A stretch of DNA of 64,000 bases, from positions 1 to 64,000 of the forward strand of contig JAHBXE010000015.1 of assembly GCA_019636625.1 (NCBI GenBank), read 5' to 3'. Origin of the DNA: Phycisphaeraceae bacterium (GTDB lineage: Bacteria; Planctomycetota; Phycisphaerae; Phycisphaerales; UBA1924). The notes below the pieces were generated by a model. It saw nothing but the letters and a program-made list of their open reading frames with translations. It searched no databases and was not told where the DNA came from. A program made the position numbers and the translations under genes. Of the stretch, positions 34,618 through 43,613 are shown piece after piece. The stretch's first letter is position 1. Each line of letters opens with the position of its first letter.

Positions 34618-35721
34618 ATGAACATGCTGCTTGCCGTTGTGTGCGGGGTGCTGTGCTTGGGTGGGGCGGTCGATGATCGGGCCGCGCCCGCGGCGATGAT
34701 CGAAACGGCTCGGCTGGAGGCTTCGATTCGGGGGTTGCCGACGAAGCGGGCGGCGCGGGGGGATGTTGCTCATCAGAAAGGGCTGCTCGAGACGGAGGCG
34801 TTGCTGGAGTTGTGGCTGAAGGACCTGGGTTACACGCCGCGGCGGCTGCCTTTGACCTGGAACCTGAAGTACCAGGCGGATGAGGAGAAGAAGGCGGGGG
34901 TGCCGGAGAGCCAGCAGGCGCCGGAGACGAACGCGGGGCTGGCAGAACGGACGTGGCACAATATTGTTGTTGAGCTTCCGGGGAAGACGTTGCCGAAGGA
35001 GGTCTTGATCCTGGCGTGCCACTTCGATGCGGTGCCGGGGGCGCCGGGGGCGGACGACAACGGGACGGGGGTGGCGGCGCTGCTGGAGATCGCGCGGGTG
35101 CTCAAGGGTGTGCCGATGGAGCGGACGGTGCGGATGATCTTTTTCAACCTGGAAGAGGTCGGGCTCCGGGGGTCGATGGAGTACGTGAAGCGCGACCTGC
35201 CCAAGGATGAGAAGGTGATCGGCATGGTGAGCCTCGAGATGCTCGGGTACTTCACCGATGCGCCCAACAGCCAGCGGTCGCCGATCGGGAAGATCGAGGG
35301 GGTGTTCGATCCGCCGACGGTGGGGGACTTCATCGCGATCGCGACGATCCAGAAGTTCTCGGAGTTTGCCCGCCGGCTGGATGCGGAGATGCGTGCCGCG
35401 GCCCCGGGGCTCAAGACGGTGGTGGCGGACTTCATGCCGGTCGCGCCGCCGGACTTTTTGCGGTCGGATCATGCGCCGTTCATGCTGACCGGGAAGCCGG
35501 GGGTGATGCTGACAGACACCTCGAACTTCCGGAACCCGCACTACCACAAGCCGACGGACACGATTGAGACGCTGGATATGGAGCGGTTCACGCTGGTGGT
35601 GCGGGGTGTGGCGGGCGCTGCGCACGCGATCGCGGGGCCGATTCCCCCTGCACCCAAGGCCCCGGGCGCCAACGAAAAACCCCGCACCGGTGAGGCGCGG
35701 GGCGATGGTTCAGGGAAGTGA
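34618..35721 (+). CDS. M28 family zinc aminopeptidase, secreted
   Basis: A protein of 367 residues with an N-terminal hydrophobic segment (MLLAVVCGVLCLGGAV) read as a signal peptide. The M28 metal ligands are visible in order: LILACHFDAVPG (His/Asp), GADDNGTGVAAL, FFNLEEVGLRGS (catalytic and metal Glu), SLEMLGYF and NFRNPHYHKPTDT (final His). The peptidase is thus likely active and exported. An earlier domain (residues 30-115) is the usual propeptide-like part. The last 18 codons run through a terminator hairpin belonging to the opposite-strand flgM gene. AATAAT precedes the ATG by 6 bases. Confidence 0.87.
   Translation: MNMLLAVVCGVLCLGGAVDDRAAPAAMIETARLEASIRGLPTKRAARGDVAHQKGLLETEALLELWLKDLGYTPRRLPLTWNLKYQADEEKKAGVPESQQAPETNAGLAERTWHNIVVELPGKTLPKEVLILACHFDAVPGAPGADDNGTGVAALLEIARVLKGVPMERTVRMIFFNLEEVGLRGSMEYVKRDLPKDEKVIGMVSLEMLGYFTDAPNSQRSPIGKIEGVFDPPTVGDFIAIATIQKFSEFARRLDAEMRAAAPGLKTVVADFMPVAPPDFLRSDHAPFMLTGKPGVMLTDTSNFRNPHYHKPTDTIETLDMERFTLVVRGVAGAAHAIAGPIPPAPKAPGANEKPRTGEARGDGSGK
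35675..35702 (-). terminator. Rho-independent terminator of flgM, inside the end of the M28 gene
   Basis: Read leftward, CCCCGC pairs with GCGGGG around an 11-base loop, followed by TTTTT (35679-35675). It lies about 36 bases past the flgM stop and within the last codons of the convergent peptidase gene. Confidence 0.7.
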
Positions 35722-35737
35722 TCCCGTCGGGAGTCGT

Positions 35738-36034
35738 TCAGGCCGTGATGTCGAGGTCGTCGACAAGGCCGTCCAGGGCGGCGTCGAGCCGGCCGGGGGT
35801 GTCGTACTCACCGGCTTCGATCTGGCGACGGACCTGATCGATGAGGTCCTGACGGACGGCCGGGAGCTGCGAAAGCTTGCTCAACAGGCGCGCCCGGTCG
35901 GAAAGTTCAACGCGGTCCGAGGGTCTCTCGACCCGACCCGGGGCCGGCCGGTCGATGGCCACACGGGGCGCGGCCTCGTTGACCGGGTCCAGGCGACCCG
36001 CGCCGGAACCCCCGATTGCTGCGATATCTGACAT
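35738..36034 (-). CDS. flgM: FlgM-like anti-sigma-28 factor
   Basis: A protein of 98 residues. The C-terminal half (RVELSDRARLLSKLSQLPAVRQDLIDQVRRQIEAGEYDTPGRLDAALDGLVDDL) matches the FlgM helical pattern: V-E-L-S, ARLLSKL, VR-DLV/IDxVRxxIxxGxYDT, LDxALDxLxxDL. FlgM binds the flagellar sigma factor FliA until the hook is finished and the protein is exported. The first 45 residues are disordered-looking (Pro/Arg-rich), as in FlgM. It lies about 2 kb from the nonulosonate/glycosyltransferase operon, which fits a flagellar neighbourhood, though flagellar structural genes are not in the window. Confidence 0.85.
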   Translation of the reverse strand: MSDIAAIGGSGAGRLDPVNEAAPRVAIDRPAPGRVERPSDRVELSDRARLLSKLSQLPAVRQDLIDQVRRQIEAGEYDTPGRLDAALDGLVDDLDITA

Positions 36035-36322
36035 TCACGAGCCTCCACCAAAAGCCCAACGCCGGTTGAAAGAATGATCCACCAAAGTACGACCCGTCGT
36101 GGCCTCCGGCCGACCGCATCACCATCCGTGGCGTACGTGACTATCGTCGGCACCGTCGGAAAGCCTTGAAACTTTGATAAAACCCGAACAAGCGTTGTAC
36201 GCTCTTGTGCGACAATGGTTTGGGAGTATAACGCGGGGGCGGACTCATACAACTTTCTTCCGTGGGTGGGAATGGACGGCAGGGGGTGCGCTGGCGGAGA
36301 ATGGAACCTTGGGAGAACACGC
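36035..36322. other. Divergent intergenic region upstream of flgM
   Basis: About 290 bases without a supported gene. It holds AT-rich patches (CTTTGATAAAACC around 36170-36186) and the frame of the 36323 gene extends back to 36215 but without a ribosome site or signal peptide. I did not find a good FliA-type promoter by eye. Confidence 0.35.
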
Positions 36323-37216
36323 GTGATCGGATGCCGCGACAGATTGGGAGTGGGCTGCTGGTTGGCCGCGGCGGTGGTGGTGCTGTCGGTGTGCGATGGG
36401 GCGGCGGCGCAGCGTGGGAAGAGCAAGGAGGAGTTGAAGAAGGAAGGGGAGAAGTTGTTCACGCCCGGTGGGGGGGCGGGGGGTGGGGGGGGACAAGGGG
36501 CGAAGCAGGAGGCGTACTGGTCGATCGTGATCGAGGGGTTCCGGGGCGATGAGCAGGAATCGGTGGCGATGCAGGCGCTGGAGAAGGTGCGGACGCAAGG
36601 GGGGCTGAAGGAGGCGTACCTGGAACAGCGGGAGAAGGCGACGGTGGTGGCGATCGGGAAGTTCGCGGATGGAACGTCGAAGGCGGCGCGGGACATGCTC
36701 GCGAAGGTACGGAACACGGAGGTGGTGGTGGCGGGGGTGACGACCAAGCCTTTCGCGGGCTCGTTCATTGCGCCGCCGGCGAACATCCCGGGGAGTCTGC
36801 CGGAGTATGACCTGCGCCAGGCCAAGAAGCGGCACGGGGAATGGGTGATCTACACGCTGCAGATCGGCGTGTACACGCGGCTGGACAAGGCCCCGGATGC
36901 GAAGGAGCTGGCGGAGTTTCGCAAGGCGGCGGAACTGGCGGTGACGCAGCTCCGGCGGGAGGGGGAGCAGGCTTTCTATTACCACGGACCGACCAAGAGC
37001 ATGGTGACAGTGGGGTTGTTCGGCGCGGATGACTACAACATCGAAACGCGGATCGAGTCGCCGACCCTGACCATGCTTCGGAAGCGGTACCCGCACAACC
37101 TGTTCAACGGGCAGGGGCTGAAGGAAGCGGTGAAGGTGACGAACCAGCAGGGCAAGCAGGTGACGACGCAGCGGATGCAGCCTTCCGCGCTCGTGGAGGT
37201 GCCCAAGAGCGACTGA
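36323..37216 (+). CDS. Secreted hypothetical protein
   Basis: A protein of 297 residues with a signal peptide (VGCWLAAAVVVLSVCDGAAA, then QRGKSK). A Gly-rich linker follows the basic/Glu-rich start, then two alternating alpha/beta regions: YWSIVIEGFRGDEQESVAMQALEKV and, at about residue 180, WVIYTLQIGVYTRLDKAP...FRKAAELAVTQLRREG. This beta-alpha-beta pattern recalls SPOR-type domains, but I cannot confirm it. The GTG at 36323 is chosen because GGGAG is 7-8 bases upstream. Its stop is followed by the stop of the convergent membrane-protein gene. Function unknown. Confidence 0.65.
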   Translation: MIGCRDRLGVGCWLAAAVVVLSVCDGAAAQRGKSKEELKKEGEKLFTPGGGAGGGGGQGAKQEAYWSIVIEGFRGDEQESVAMQALEKVRTQGGLKEAYLEQREKATVVAIGKFADGTSKAARDMLAKVRNTEVVVAGVTTKPFAGSFIAPPANIPGSLPEYDLRQAKKRHGEWVIYTLQIGVYTRLDKAPDAKELAEFRKAAELAVTQLRREGEQAFYYHGPTKSMVTVGLFGADDYNIETRIESPTLTMLRKRYPHNLFNGQGLKEAVKVTNQQGKQVTTQRMQPSALVEVPKSD

Positions 37217-37217
37217 A

Positions 37218-37895
37218 TCAACGCCGGCTCCAGGGGAGGCCGAGGTCGAGGGGTTGGATGCCGATGACGCGCCAGCGGCCGTCGGGGTCTTCCTGCCAGT
37301 CGATCCGCCACCAGGAAATGAGGGGGATAGACAGCACTTCGGGCGTGGTCCGGATTCGGACCTGCGTCCGGCCGCGGCCGGGGCGGTCGATGACGCCCTG
37401 AACCTCGAGGATGGCGGTTTCCTTGAGTTTCCAGCGACGGCCGAGGTAGGAATCGACCTGGGCGAGGATTCGGGCCTTGTCCCAGTCTTCACCGTGGGGG
37501 AGTTCATCGGCGGCGAGGTTGAGGTCGTTGGTGAGACGGACCTGGTCGTGAAGCATCGGGGACAGGCGGGAGGTGTCGGCGGCGGCGGTGGCGCTGACGA
37601 GGGGCGTGGTCGCGGCGATGATCTTCTCACGGTCGGTCTGAACGAACTCCGCCAGAAGAAAGACCGCCACGGCGAGGACGGCCCCGAGGGAGGACAGGCC
37701 GATGGCCTTCTTGACCTCACCCCGTGTGTTGAAGATGAAAAAGACGATGACGGAAGCGATGAGGAGCACGATGGCGGGCGCGAGGGGTTCCTCGAAGAGG
37801 TAGCGGGAGAAGAAAGGGGGCGAGGGGAGTGAGGAAGGCGGGGGGGCGGTGCCCTGCGCCAGGAGGGGAAGCGGGGCGGGAAGCAGGTTGGGCAC
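37218..37895 (-). CDS. Hypothetical membrane protein with TIM44/Tim-like C-terminal domain
   Basis: A protein of 225 residues with a Pro-rich lead, a helix (APAIVLLIASVIVFFIF), a second helix (GLSSLGAVLAVAVFLLAEFV), and a soluble domain from about residue 90. The domain's wording (DQVRLTNDLN, ILAQVDSYLGRRWKLKETAILEVQGVIDRPGRGRTQVRIRT, then SWWRIDWQEDPDGRWRVIGIQPL) is that of an NTF2/Tim44-like cone fold (alpha helices and a curved sheet ending in W-R-V/I). The name is tentative. The GTG at 37895 follows AAAGGA at an 8-base spacing. It is convergent with the secreted protein and divergent from the glycosyltransferase gene. Confidence 0.6.
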   Translation of the reverse strand: MPNLLPAPLPLLAQGTAPPPSSLPSPPFFSRYLFEEPLAPAIVLLIASVIVFFIFNTRGEVKKAIGLSSLGAVLAVAVFLLAEFVQTDREKIIAATTPLVSATAAADTSRLSPMLHDQVRLTNDLNLAADELPHGEDWDKARILAQVDSYLGRRWKLKETAILEVQGVIDRPGRGRTQVRIRTTPEVLSIPLISWWRIDWQEDPDGRWRVIGIQPLDLGLPWSRR

Positions 37896-37962
37896 GCGGG
37901 GTTCCTTTCTCCAGTTTTGAAGGGCGCAAGGTCGATCAATCGACGACGAGGGAGCCTGCGCC

Positions 37963-40900
37963 ATGATCCAACCATCGGCCGACATTCTGGAGCGGAACCT
38001 GTCGGCGTTGCAAGCCTCTTCGCCCCGGGTGGTGGAAATGATCCGGCGGGCGGCCTCGCGCGAGGGTGTGGAGTTCGCGATGTCGGAGGAGGGGGTGGCG
38101 AGCGCCTCCATGCGGGTGGGAACGCCGCGGGGCGTCGTGGAGCGTGCGCTGGCGAGCCGGCGGAGGCCGCTGGAAGAGGCAGCGAAACTGGCGGGGACGA
38201 TTGATGTGACGGACGCGGCGGCGGTGGCGGTGCTTGGTTTCGGTGTGGGGTATCACGTCCGGGCGGTGGCGCAGAAGATGAAGCGGACGGGGGTGGTGTT
38301 CGTGTTCGAGCCGGATGTGGCGTTGCTGCGTGCGGTGCTGGAGCGGGTGGACCATTCGGCGTGGATCCGGGGGCACAACGTGTGCATCCTGACGGATGCG
38401 GAGGATGGGGCGGCGATTTCGAGCGCGGCGCGCGGGGTGGAGGGGTTGCTCGCGCTGGGTTTCAAACTGCTGCAGCACCCGGCGGACCGGGTTCGGCTGG
38501 GCACGGCGGCGGACCGGTTCAGCGAGCGTTTCACCGAGGTGATCAAGGCGGTGCGGACGACAGTGGTGACCACGCTGGTGCAGGCGGAGGTGACGCTGCG
38601 GAACCAGTTGATGAACATCGACCGGTACGCGACGAGCGCGGGCGTGACGGACCTGCACGGTTCGATGCGGGGGCGGCCGGCGATCGTGGTGTCCGCGGGG
38701 CCGAGCCTGCGCCGGAACATCGAGTTGCTGTCGAAGCCCGGCGTGCGAGATCGTTTCGTCATCATCGCGGTGCAGACGGTGCTCAAGACGCTCCTGGCGC
38801 GGGGGATCAAGCCGCACTTTGTGACGGCGCTGGACTACCACGAGATCAGCCGTCGCTTCTACGAGGGGCTGACGCCGAAGGATGTGGAGGGGGTGACGCT
38901 GGTGGTGGAGGCGAAGGCGAACCCGGCCATTCTGGAGGCGTTCCCGGGCGCGCTGCGGATGCCGGGGGACCGGTTCCTGGACGAGTTCCTGGGTGAAGCG
39001 CTGGTGCGGGAGTTTCACGGGCGGAGCGTTGTGCGCGAACTGCCCGGGGGGGTGCCTTCGCCGGCGGAGGCGACGCTGCCGCCGGGGGCGACGGTGGCGC
39101 ATATGGCGTACTACCTGGCGCGGAAACTGGGCTGCGACCCGGTGATCCTGATCGGGCAGGACCTGGGGTTCACGGATGGGCAGTACTACGCGCCCGGGGC
39201 GGCGATCCACACGGTGTGGTCGGGCGAACTCAACGCGTTCAACACGCTGGAAATGATGGAGTGGCAGCGGATCGCGCGCGGCAAGTACCACGTGAACACG
39301 CAGCGGACGGTGGAGAGAGTCACGCTGCCGAGCGAGCCCAACCTTGTGCAGCGGCAGGATGTGCACGGCCGGCCGATCTACACCGACCAGCAGATGGCGA
39401 CGTACCTGGCGCAGTTCGAACGGGACTTTCGGGCGCACGCGGAGCAGGGGCTTACGACGATCGATGCGACGGAGGGGGGCGTGGCCAAGGCGTTTACGAC
39501 GGCGATGCGCCTGGCGGAGGCGATCGAGCGGTACGGGCCGGGCAACGATCTGCAGGTTCCCTCCGCGCCGTCGAGCCCGGACCCGGGCACGCGCCTTCGG
39601 AAGCTCCGTGAGCGGGTGCGGGGAGTTCGGCAGGATGTGTGGAAGGTCGGGGAGATGTCGCGGAAGACCGTGCGGGCGCTGTCGGACATGCTCGAGCACC
39701 ACGGGGACCAATCGCGTGTGAACCGGTTGATCGAGCAGGTGCAGAGAACGGGGCAGGAGGTCGAGGCGCTTCAGCCCGCGTTCACGCTCGTGCAGCACCT
39801 GAACCAGACGGGCGCACTCAAGCGCGTGCGCGAGGACCGCAAGATTGGGCTGGACGAATCGCTCTCGCCGCTGGAGCGGCAGAGGAGGCAGATCGAGCGG
39901 GACATCATGAACGTGGGGTGGATCGCGGACGCGGCGGACCAACTCGGGAAAATGCTCGACGACACGATCCGGATGCTGGACGGAGGGGCGAGGGTGACGC
40001 GCGACTTGGCAACACCGGAAGACGGTCCCGTTCCCGGCGGCACGGGCCGCGCTCGCCAGCGGATCGCGGCCCTGATCGCGGTGGATATGAACCGCGGAGG
40101 AATGGGCACGCCGCGGCCTCTTGGGGCGTCCGTGGCCGGGGGGTTGAACGCGCTGACGCTGACACTTCGCCGACTGGCGAGGTGCAAGCAGCTCGATGGT
40201 GTGGTGCTGGTCGGGGAGAACGTGGAGGCGATCCGCGAGTTGGCGGGGGAGGTGCCGGGGCTGCGGTGCGAGGTGGTTCGGACGGATGGATCACCGCTGG
40301 CGGCCCGGCTGGAGGGTGTGCGAGGGGCGCGGCTGTGGAGCGCCGAATGTTGGCGGGGCGGGCTGGCGTCGATGACGGTCTTCGATGAAGCGCTGGCGCC
40401 CGGCGCGATGAACGACGCGATGGAGCGTCTCGGGCTTGATGCGGCGGTGGTGGTTGGGGCGGATTGGTGCCTGGTGGACCCCGGGCTGGTGGATGAATGT
40501 GTGGACCGCTACCGGCGGCAGACCCCGGGACCCAGCGCGTACCGCGTGTCATTCTGCCAGGCGCCGCCGGGGCTGGGGGCGTGCCTGCTGGACCGGGGGA
40601 TGATGCGCGACCTGGCGGAACGGGCGGAGAGCGCGGGCGTGTTCGCCTCTCTCGGTGGCGTGCTCGGGTACATGCCCCTCATGCCCACGCCGGACCCGAT
40701 CGCCAAGCCCGCGTGCATCACGACAGACGCGCGCGTCCGCGATGCGAACTTCCGGTTCATCCCGGACTCGCCGGACCGTGCCGCGGCGATCGGCTCGGCG
40801 ATTGAGCGGGCAGGGGAACGCGCAAGCCTCATTGAAATCGTCGAAGCCGTGCTGAGCTGGGCGGGGCGGGGAGAATCGCCGCGGGATGTGACGCTGGAAC

Positions 40901-41763
40901 TGTGCACGGGTCGCCGTACGAGCGGGCTCCGCGGGCAGTGGATGACGGGCCTGCGTGACACGATCGAGCGCCCGTGCTTGCCGCTGGCGCTGGCGGGGCG
41001 GTTGCTTTCCGAGCTGGGGCACGCGCGGCCGGATGCGGCCCTCACGCTCTACGGCGCGGGCGACCCCGTGCTTCACCCGGACCTGGTCAAGATCGTCTCG
41101 CACGCGAAGAAGGTGGGCCTCGCGGGCGTGCATATCCGCACGGACCTGCTGTGCGATGAGGACCGCCTGGATGACCTGCTGCACTGCGGGGCAGATGTGA
41201 TCAGCGTGGACCTGATGGCGGGTTCCGCGGCGACCTACCAAAAACTCATGGGCGTCGACCAGTTCGACCGCGTTCGGAAGAACCTCGAGTTGCTGATCGA
41301 GCGGAGAAGCCGTCGCCAGGCCGGGATCCCCGTGCCGTGGATCGTGCCGCGTCTGACCCGGTGCGATGCGGTGTACGAGGAGATCGAGGCGTTTTACGAC
41401 CATTGGCTGCTCGCCGCGGGCGCGGCGGTGATCGACCCGCTGCCGATGCCGATCCCCGGCGATCGGATTGAGCCGTTGCCGCTGCCCACCCCGGCGGCGC
41501 GCCGGATGGCGGAGAGCAGCATGACCATCCTGTGCGACGGCACGGTCGCGGCGCAAGCGGGCGATTTTTCCGGCGAGCGAACGGTCGGGGATGCGGGACG
41601 CGACGGGCTGGCCGCGGTGTGGGCGAGGCTTCGCCGGCACGAGCCGCGGCCGGACCGTCCCGCCCAGGTCATCGAGCCGGCGGGAACACTGCCCCTCCCT
41701 CCCACGCGCCCGCTCGTGCACGCGGGCCGGTCGCGGGTCGCGCGGCTCGACGCGGGGCTTTGA
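37963..41763 (+). CDS. Motility-associated glycosyltransferase (DUF115/Maf) fused to nucleotidyltransferase-like and degenerate radical-SAM/SPASM-like domains
   Basis: A 1266-residue protein. Residues about 90-490 are a Maf-type glycosyltransferase (DUF115): GFGVGYHVRAVAQ, VFVFEPDV, RGRPAIVVSAGPSLRRN, FVTALDYHEIS, ILIGQDLGFTDGQ. Maf proteins attach nonulosonic acids to flagellin. Residues 540-670 are helical, probably a coiled coil. Residues 700-960 look like a nucleotidyltransferase of the SpsF type (RIAALIAVDMNRGG, VVVGADWCLVDPGLVDECV). Residues 970-1230 copy the radical-SAM/SPASM pattern (VTLEL, LYGAGDPVLHPDLVKIV, TYQKLMG, FDRVRKNLELL, TILCDGTV, AVWARL), but CxxxCxxC and the SPASM cysteines are absent, so no cluster is expected. 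It is first of a four-gene operon with CMP-sugar genes. The start ATG at 37963 follows GAGGGAG. Confidence 0.85.
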   Translation: MIQPSADILERNLSALQASSPRVVEMIRRAASREGVEFAMSEEGVASASMRVGTPRGVVERALASRRRPLEEAAKLAGTIDVTDAAAVAVLGFGVGYHVRAVAQKMKRTGVVFVFEPDVALLRAVLERVDHSAWIRGHNVCILTDAEDGAAISSAARGVEGLLALGFKLLQHPADRVRLGTAADRFSERFTEVIKAVRTTVVTTLVQAEVTLRNQLMNIDRYATSAGVTDLHGSMRGRPAIVVSAGPSLRRNIELLSKPGVRDRFVIIAVQTVLKTLLARGIKPHFVTALDYHEISRRFYEGLTPKDVEGVTLVVEAKANPAILEAFPGALRMPGDRFLDEFLGEALVREFHGRSVVRELPGGVPSPAEATLPPGATVAHMAYYLARKLGCDPVILIGQDLGFTDGQYYAPGAAIHTVWSGELNAFNTLEMMEWQRIARGKYHVNTQRTVERVTLPSEPNLVQRQDVHGRPIYTDQQMATYLAQFERDFRAHAEQGLTTIDATEGGVAKAFTTAMRLAEAIERYGPGNDLQVPSAPSSPDPGTRLRKLRERVRGVRQDVWKVGEMSRKTVRALSDMLEHHGDQSRVNRLIEQVQRTGQEVEALQPAFTLVQHLNQTGALKRVREDRKIGLDESLSPLERQRRQIERDIMNVGWIADAADQLGKMLDDTIRMLDGGARVTRDLATPEDGPVPGGTGRARQRIAALIAVDMNRGGMGTPRPLGASVAGGLNALTLTLRRLARCKQLDGVVLVGENVEAIRELAGEVPGLRCEVVRTDGSPLAARLEGVRGARLWSAECWRGGLASMTVFDEALAPGAMNDAMERLGLDAAVVVGADWCLVDPGLVDECVDRYRRQTPGPSAYRVSFCQAPPGLGACLLDRGMMRDLAERAESAGVFASLGGVLGYMPLMPTPDPIAKPACITTDARVRDANFRFIPDSPDRAAAIGSAIERAGERASLIEIVEAVLSWAGRGESPRDVTLELCTGRRTSGLRGQWMTGLRDTIERPCLPLALAGRLLSELGHARPDAALTLYGAGDPVLHPDLVKIVSHAKKVGLAGVHIRTDLLCDEDRLDDLLHCGADVISVDLMAGSAATYQKLMGVDQFDRVRKNLELLIERRSRRQAGIPVPWIVPRLTRCDAVYEEIEAFYDHWLLAAGAAVIDPLPMPIPGDRIEPLPLPTPAARRMAESSMTILCDGTVAAQAGDFSGERTVGDAGRDGLAAVWARLRRHEPRPDRPAQVIEPAGTLPLPPTRPLVHAGRSRVARLDAGL

Positions 41764-42513
41764 ATGAACGACACCCCGGCCATGGCGTTGATCCTCGCCC
41801 GCGCGGGCAGCAAAGGGCTGCCGGGAAAGAACATCGCGCCGATCGCGGGCACGCCGTGCATCGCCTGGACGATCGAACACGCCCTGGCCGCCAAGCGCGC
41901 GTCGCTCATTGCCGTCTCGACGGATGACCGGGCCATTCTCGACCTGGTGCGTTCCCGCTATCCCGGCGTCGCGCCGGTCGTGCGGCCGGGGGACCTGGCG
42001 AGCGATTCGGCACGCGTGGATGACGCCGCACGCCACGCGGTGCAGGCGCTGGGCGCGGAGCACCCGGAGTTCCGACGCCCCGATGCGGCGGTGGCGATCC
42101 TGTACGCGAATGTCCCGGTTCGCCCGGCGGGCCTGCTCGACGCCGCGCTCGCCGCGCTGCCGGGAGCGGATTCCGTGCAGACGTACCAGCCCGCGGGCAA
42201 GCACCACCCTTGGTGGACGGCGCGGCTGGATCCGGCGACGGGCGAAGTCCGGCCTTGGGAAGGAGATGTGCTCAATCACAACATCTTCCGGCGGCAGGAC
42301 CTGCCCCCGGCGTTTGTCCCCGACGGCGGGGCGCTGGTGGTGACGCGCCGGGCGCTGTTCCTCGAAGTCTCCGGCGTGGCCCCCGGGCCGCACGCGTTCT
42401 TCGGGAAGGTGCGGCGGGGCGTCGTCTCGCCCGGACCGGTGATCGACATCGACACGCGGCTGGATGCGATCGTCGCGGACGCGATGCTGCGCGACACTAC
42501 AGTGACCGCATGA
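41764..42513 (+). CDS. neuA: CMP-nonulosonate synthetase (acylneuraminate cytidylyltransferase family)
   Basis: A protein of 249 residues that should activate a nonulosonic acid with CTP to give the CMP-sugar. The nucleotide-binding start is MALILARAGSKGLPGKNIAPIAG, with a Lys pair and Arg; VSTDDRAIL follows, then VAILYANVPVRPAGLLDAAL and a late GPVIDIDTRLDAIVA with the metal Asp pair. Among the family (NeuA, PseF, LegF) the exact sugar cannot be read off. The start immediately follows the stop of the giant glycosyltransferase; the end overlaps the next gene by 4 bases (ATGA). Operon partners are a sugar synthase and an epimerase. Confidence 0.88.
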   Translation: MNDTPAMALILARAGSKGLPGKNIAPIAGTPCIAWTIEHALAAKRASLIAVSTDDRAILDLVRSRYPGVAPVVRPGDLASDSARVDDAARHAVQALGAEHPEFRRPDAAVAILYANVPVRPAGLLDAALAALPGADSVQTYQPAGKHHPWWTARLDPATGEVRPWEGDVLNHNIFRRQDLPPAFVPDGGALVVTRRALFLEVSGVAPGPHAFFGKVRRGVVSPGPVIDIDTRLDAIVADAMLRDTTVTA

Positions 42514-43613
42514 GGATCGGGACGCGACAGATCGGCGCGGACGAATCATCGGGCGCGTTGGCGCCTGTCTACATCATCGCCGAACTGGGCGTCAACCACG
42601 ACGGCTCCGTGGAGCGGGCGCTGGAAATGACCGACGCCGCGGCCGAGGCCGGCGCGGATGCGATCAAACTTCAACTGTTCCGCGCCGAGCTGCTGATGAG
42701 CCGGGCATCGCGCCTGGCGACGTACCAGGCGGCAGCCGGTGAACGGGACCCCGTCGCAATGTTGCGGCGCCTGGAACTTTCGATCGGCGACATGGGCCGG
42801 ATCGTGGACCGGTCGCACGCGCGAGGGATGCACGCGATCGTGACGCCCTTCTCGGTGGAACTGGTGGAGGCGGCGGAGCGGGTGGGGTTCGACGCTTTCA
42901 AGACCGCCTCGCCGGACATCATCCACAAGCCGCTCCTGGACCGGCTTGTGCGCACGGGCAAGCCGCTGATCGTCAGCACGGGCGCGGCGACGATGGACGA
43001 GGTCGAGCGGGCCGCGGGCTGGCTCGGCCCGGCGCGAGAGAGGACCGCGTTCCTGCAATGCGTGAGCAGTTACCCGACACGCGATGCCGACGCGAGCATC
43101 GGGGCGATGGCGGCGATCGCGCGGGTGTGGCGCGGGCCGGTCGGGTACAGCGACCACACGACGGGCGTGGACACCGGCGCCGTCGCGGCGGTGCGCGGGG
43201 CGGCGATCCTGGAGAAGCACTTCACCTGGAGCAAGCGCGCGGCAGGCCCGGACCATGCCGCCTCGCTCGAACCCGCTGAGTTCCGCGCGTACGCGACCCT
43301 GGCGCGCGATGAGAGCGTGATGAAGGCGTGGATGGGATCGGTGCCGCTGCCGCCGGATCCGCGGATCGGGCCGGAGGAAAAGCGGGTGCTGCCGTGCGAG
43401 ATGGATGTACGCCGGTTGTCGCGCCAATCGCTGGTGGCGGCGCGGGACCTGCCGGCGGGGCACGCGCTGCGGCCAGAAGACCTGACCATCAAGCGCCCGG
43501 GGACGGGGCTGGAGCCGTTCCACCTTGAGGAGGTCATCGGGCGGCGGTTGCGGCGTGCGGTGGAGGCGGACATGCCGCTGGAGGGTTCAGCGCTGGAAGG
43601 GGTCGCGGCATGA
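42510..43613 (+). CDS. neuB: N-acetylneuraminate/legionaminate synthase family protein
   Basis: A condensing enzyme of 367 residues (NeuB/PseI/LegI type) that joins phosphoenolpyruvate to a 6-carbon amino sugar. It shows IIAELGVNHDGS, DAIKLQLFRAELL, FSVELVEAAERVGFDAFKTAS, LIVSTGAATMDEVE, LQCVSSYPT, GYSDHTTG and ILEKHFTWSKRAAGPDHAASLEP, all at expected positions, and a C-terminal SAF domain (RRLSRQSLVAARDLPAGHALRPEDLTIKRPGTG). The N-terminus has a short extra lead. The gene starts within the stop of neuA and ends within the start of neuC (ATGA each time), so the three are co-translated. Confidence 0.92.
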   Translation: MRIGTRQIGADESSGALAPVYIIAELGVNHDGSVERALEMTDAAAEAGADAIKLQLFRAELLMSRASRLATYQAAAGERDPVAMLRRLELSIGDMGRIVDRSHARGMHAIVTPFSVELVEAAERVGFDAFKTASPDIIHKPLLDRLVRTGKPLIVSTGAATMDEVERAAGWLGPARERTAFLQCVSSYPTRDADASIGAMAAIARVWRGPVGYSDHTTGVDTGAVAAVRGAAILEKHFTWSKRAAGPDHAASLEPAEFRAYATLARDESVMKAWMGSVPLPPDPRIGPEEKRVLPCEMDVRRLSRQSLVAARDLPAGHALRPEDLTIKRPGTGLEPFHLEEVIGRRLRRAVEADMPLEGSALEGVAA

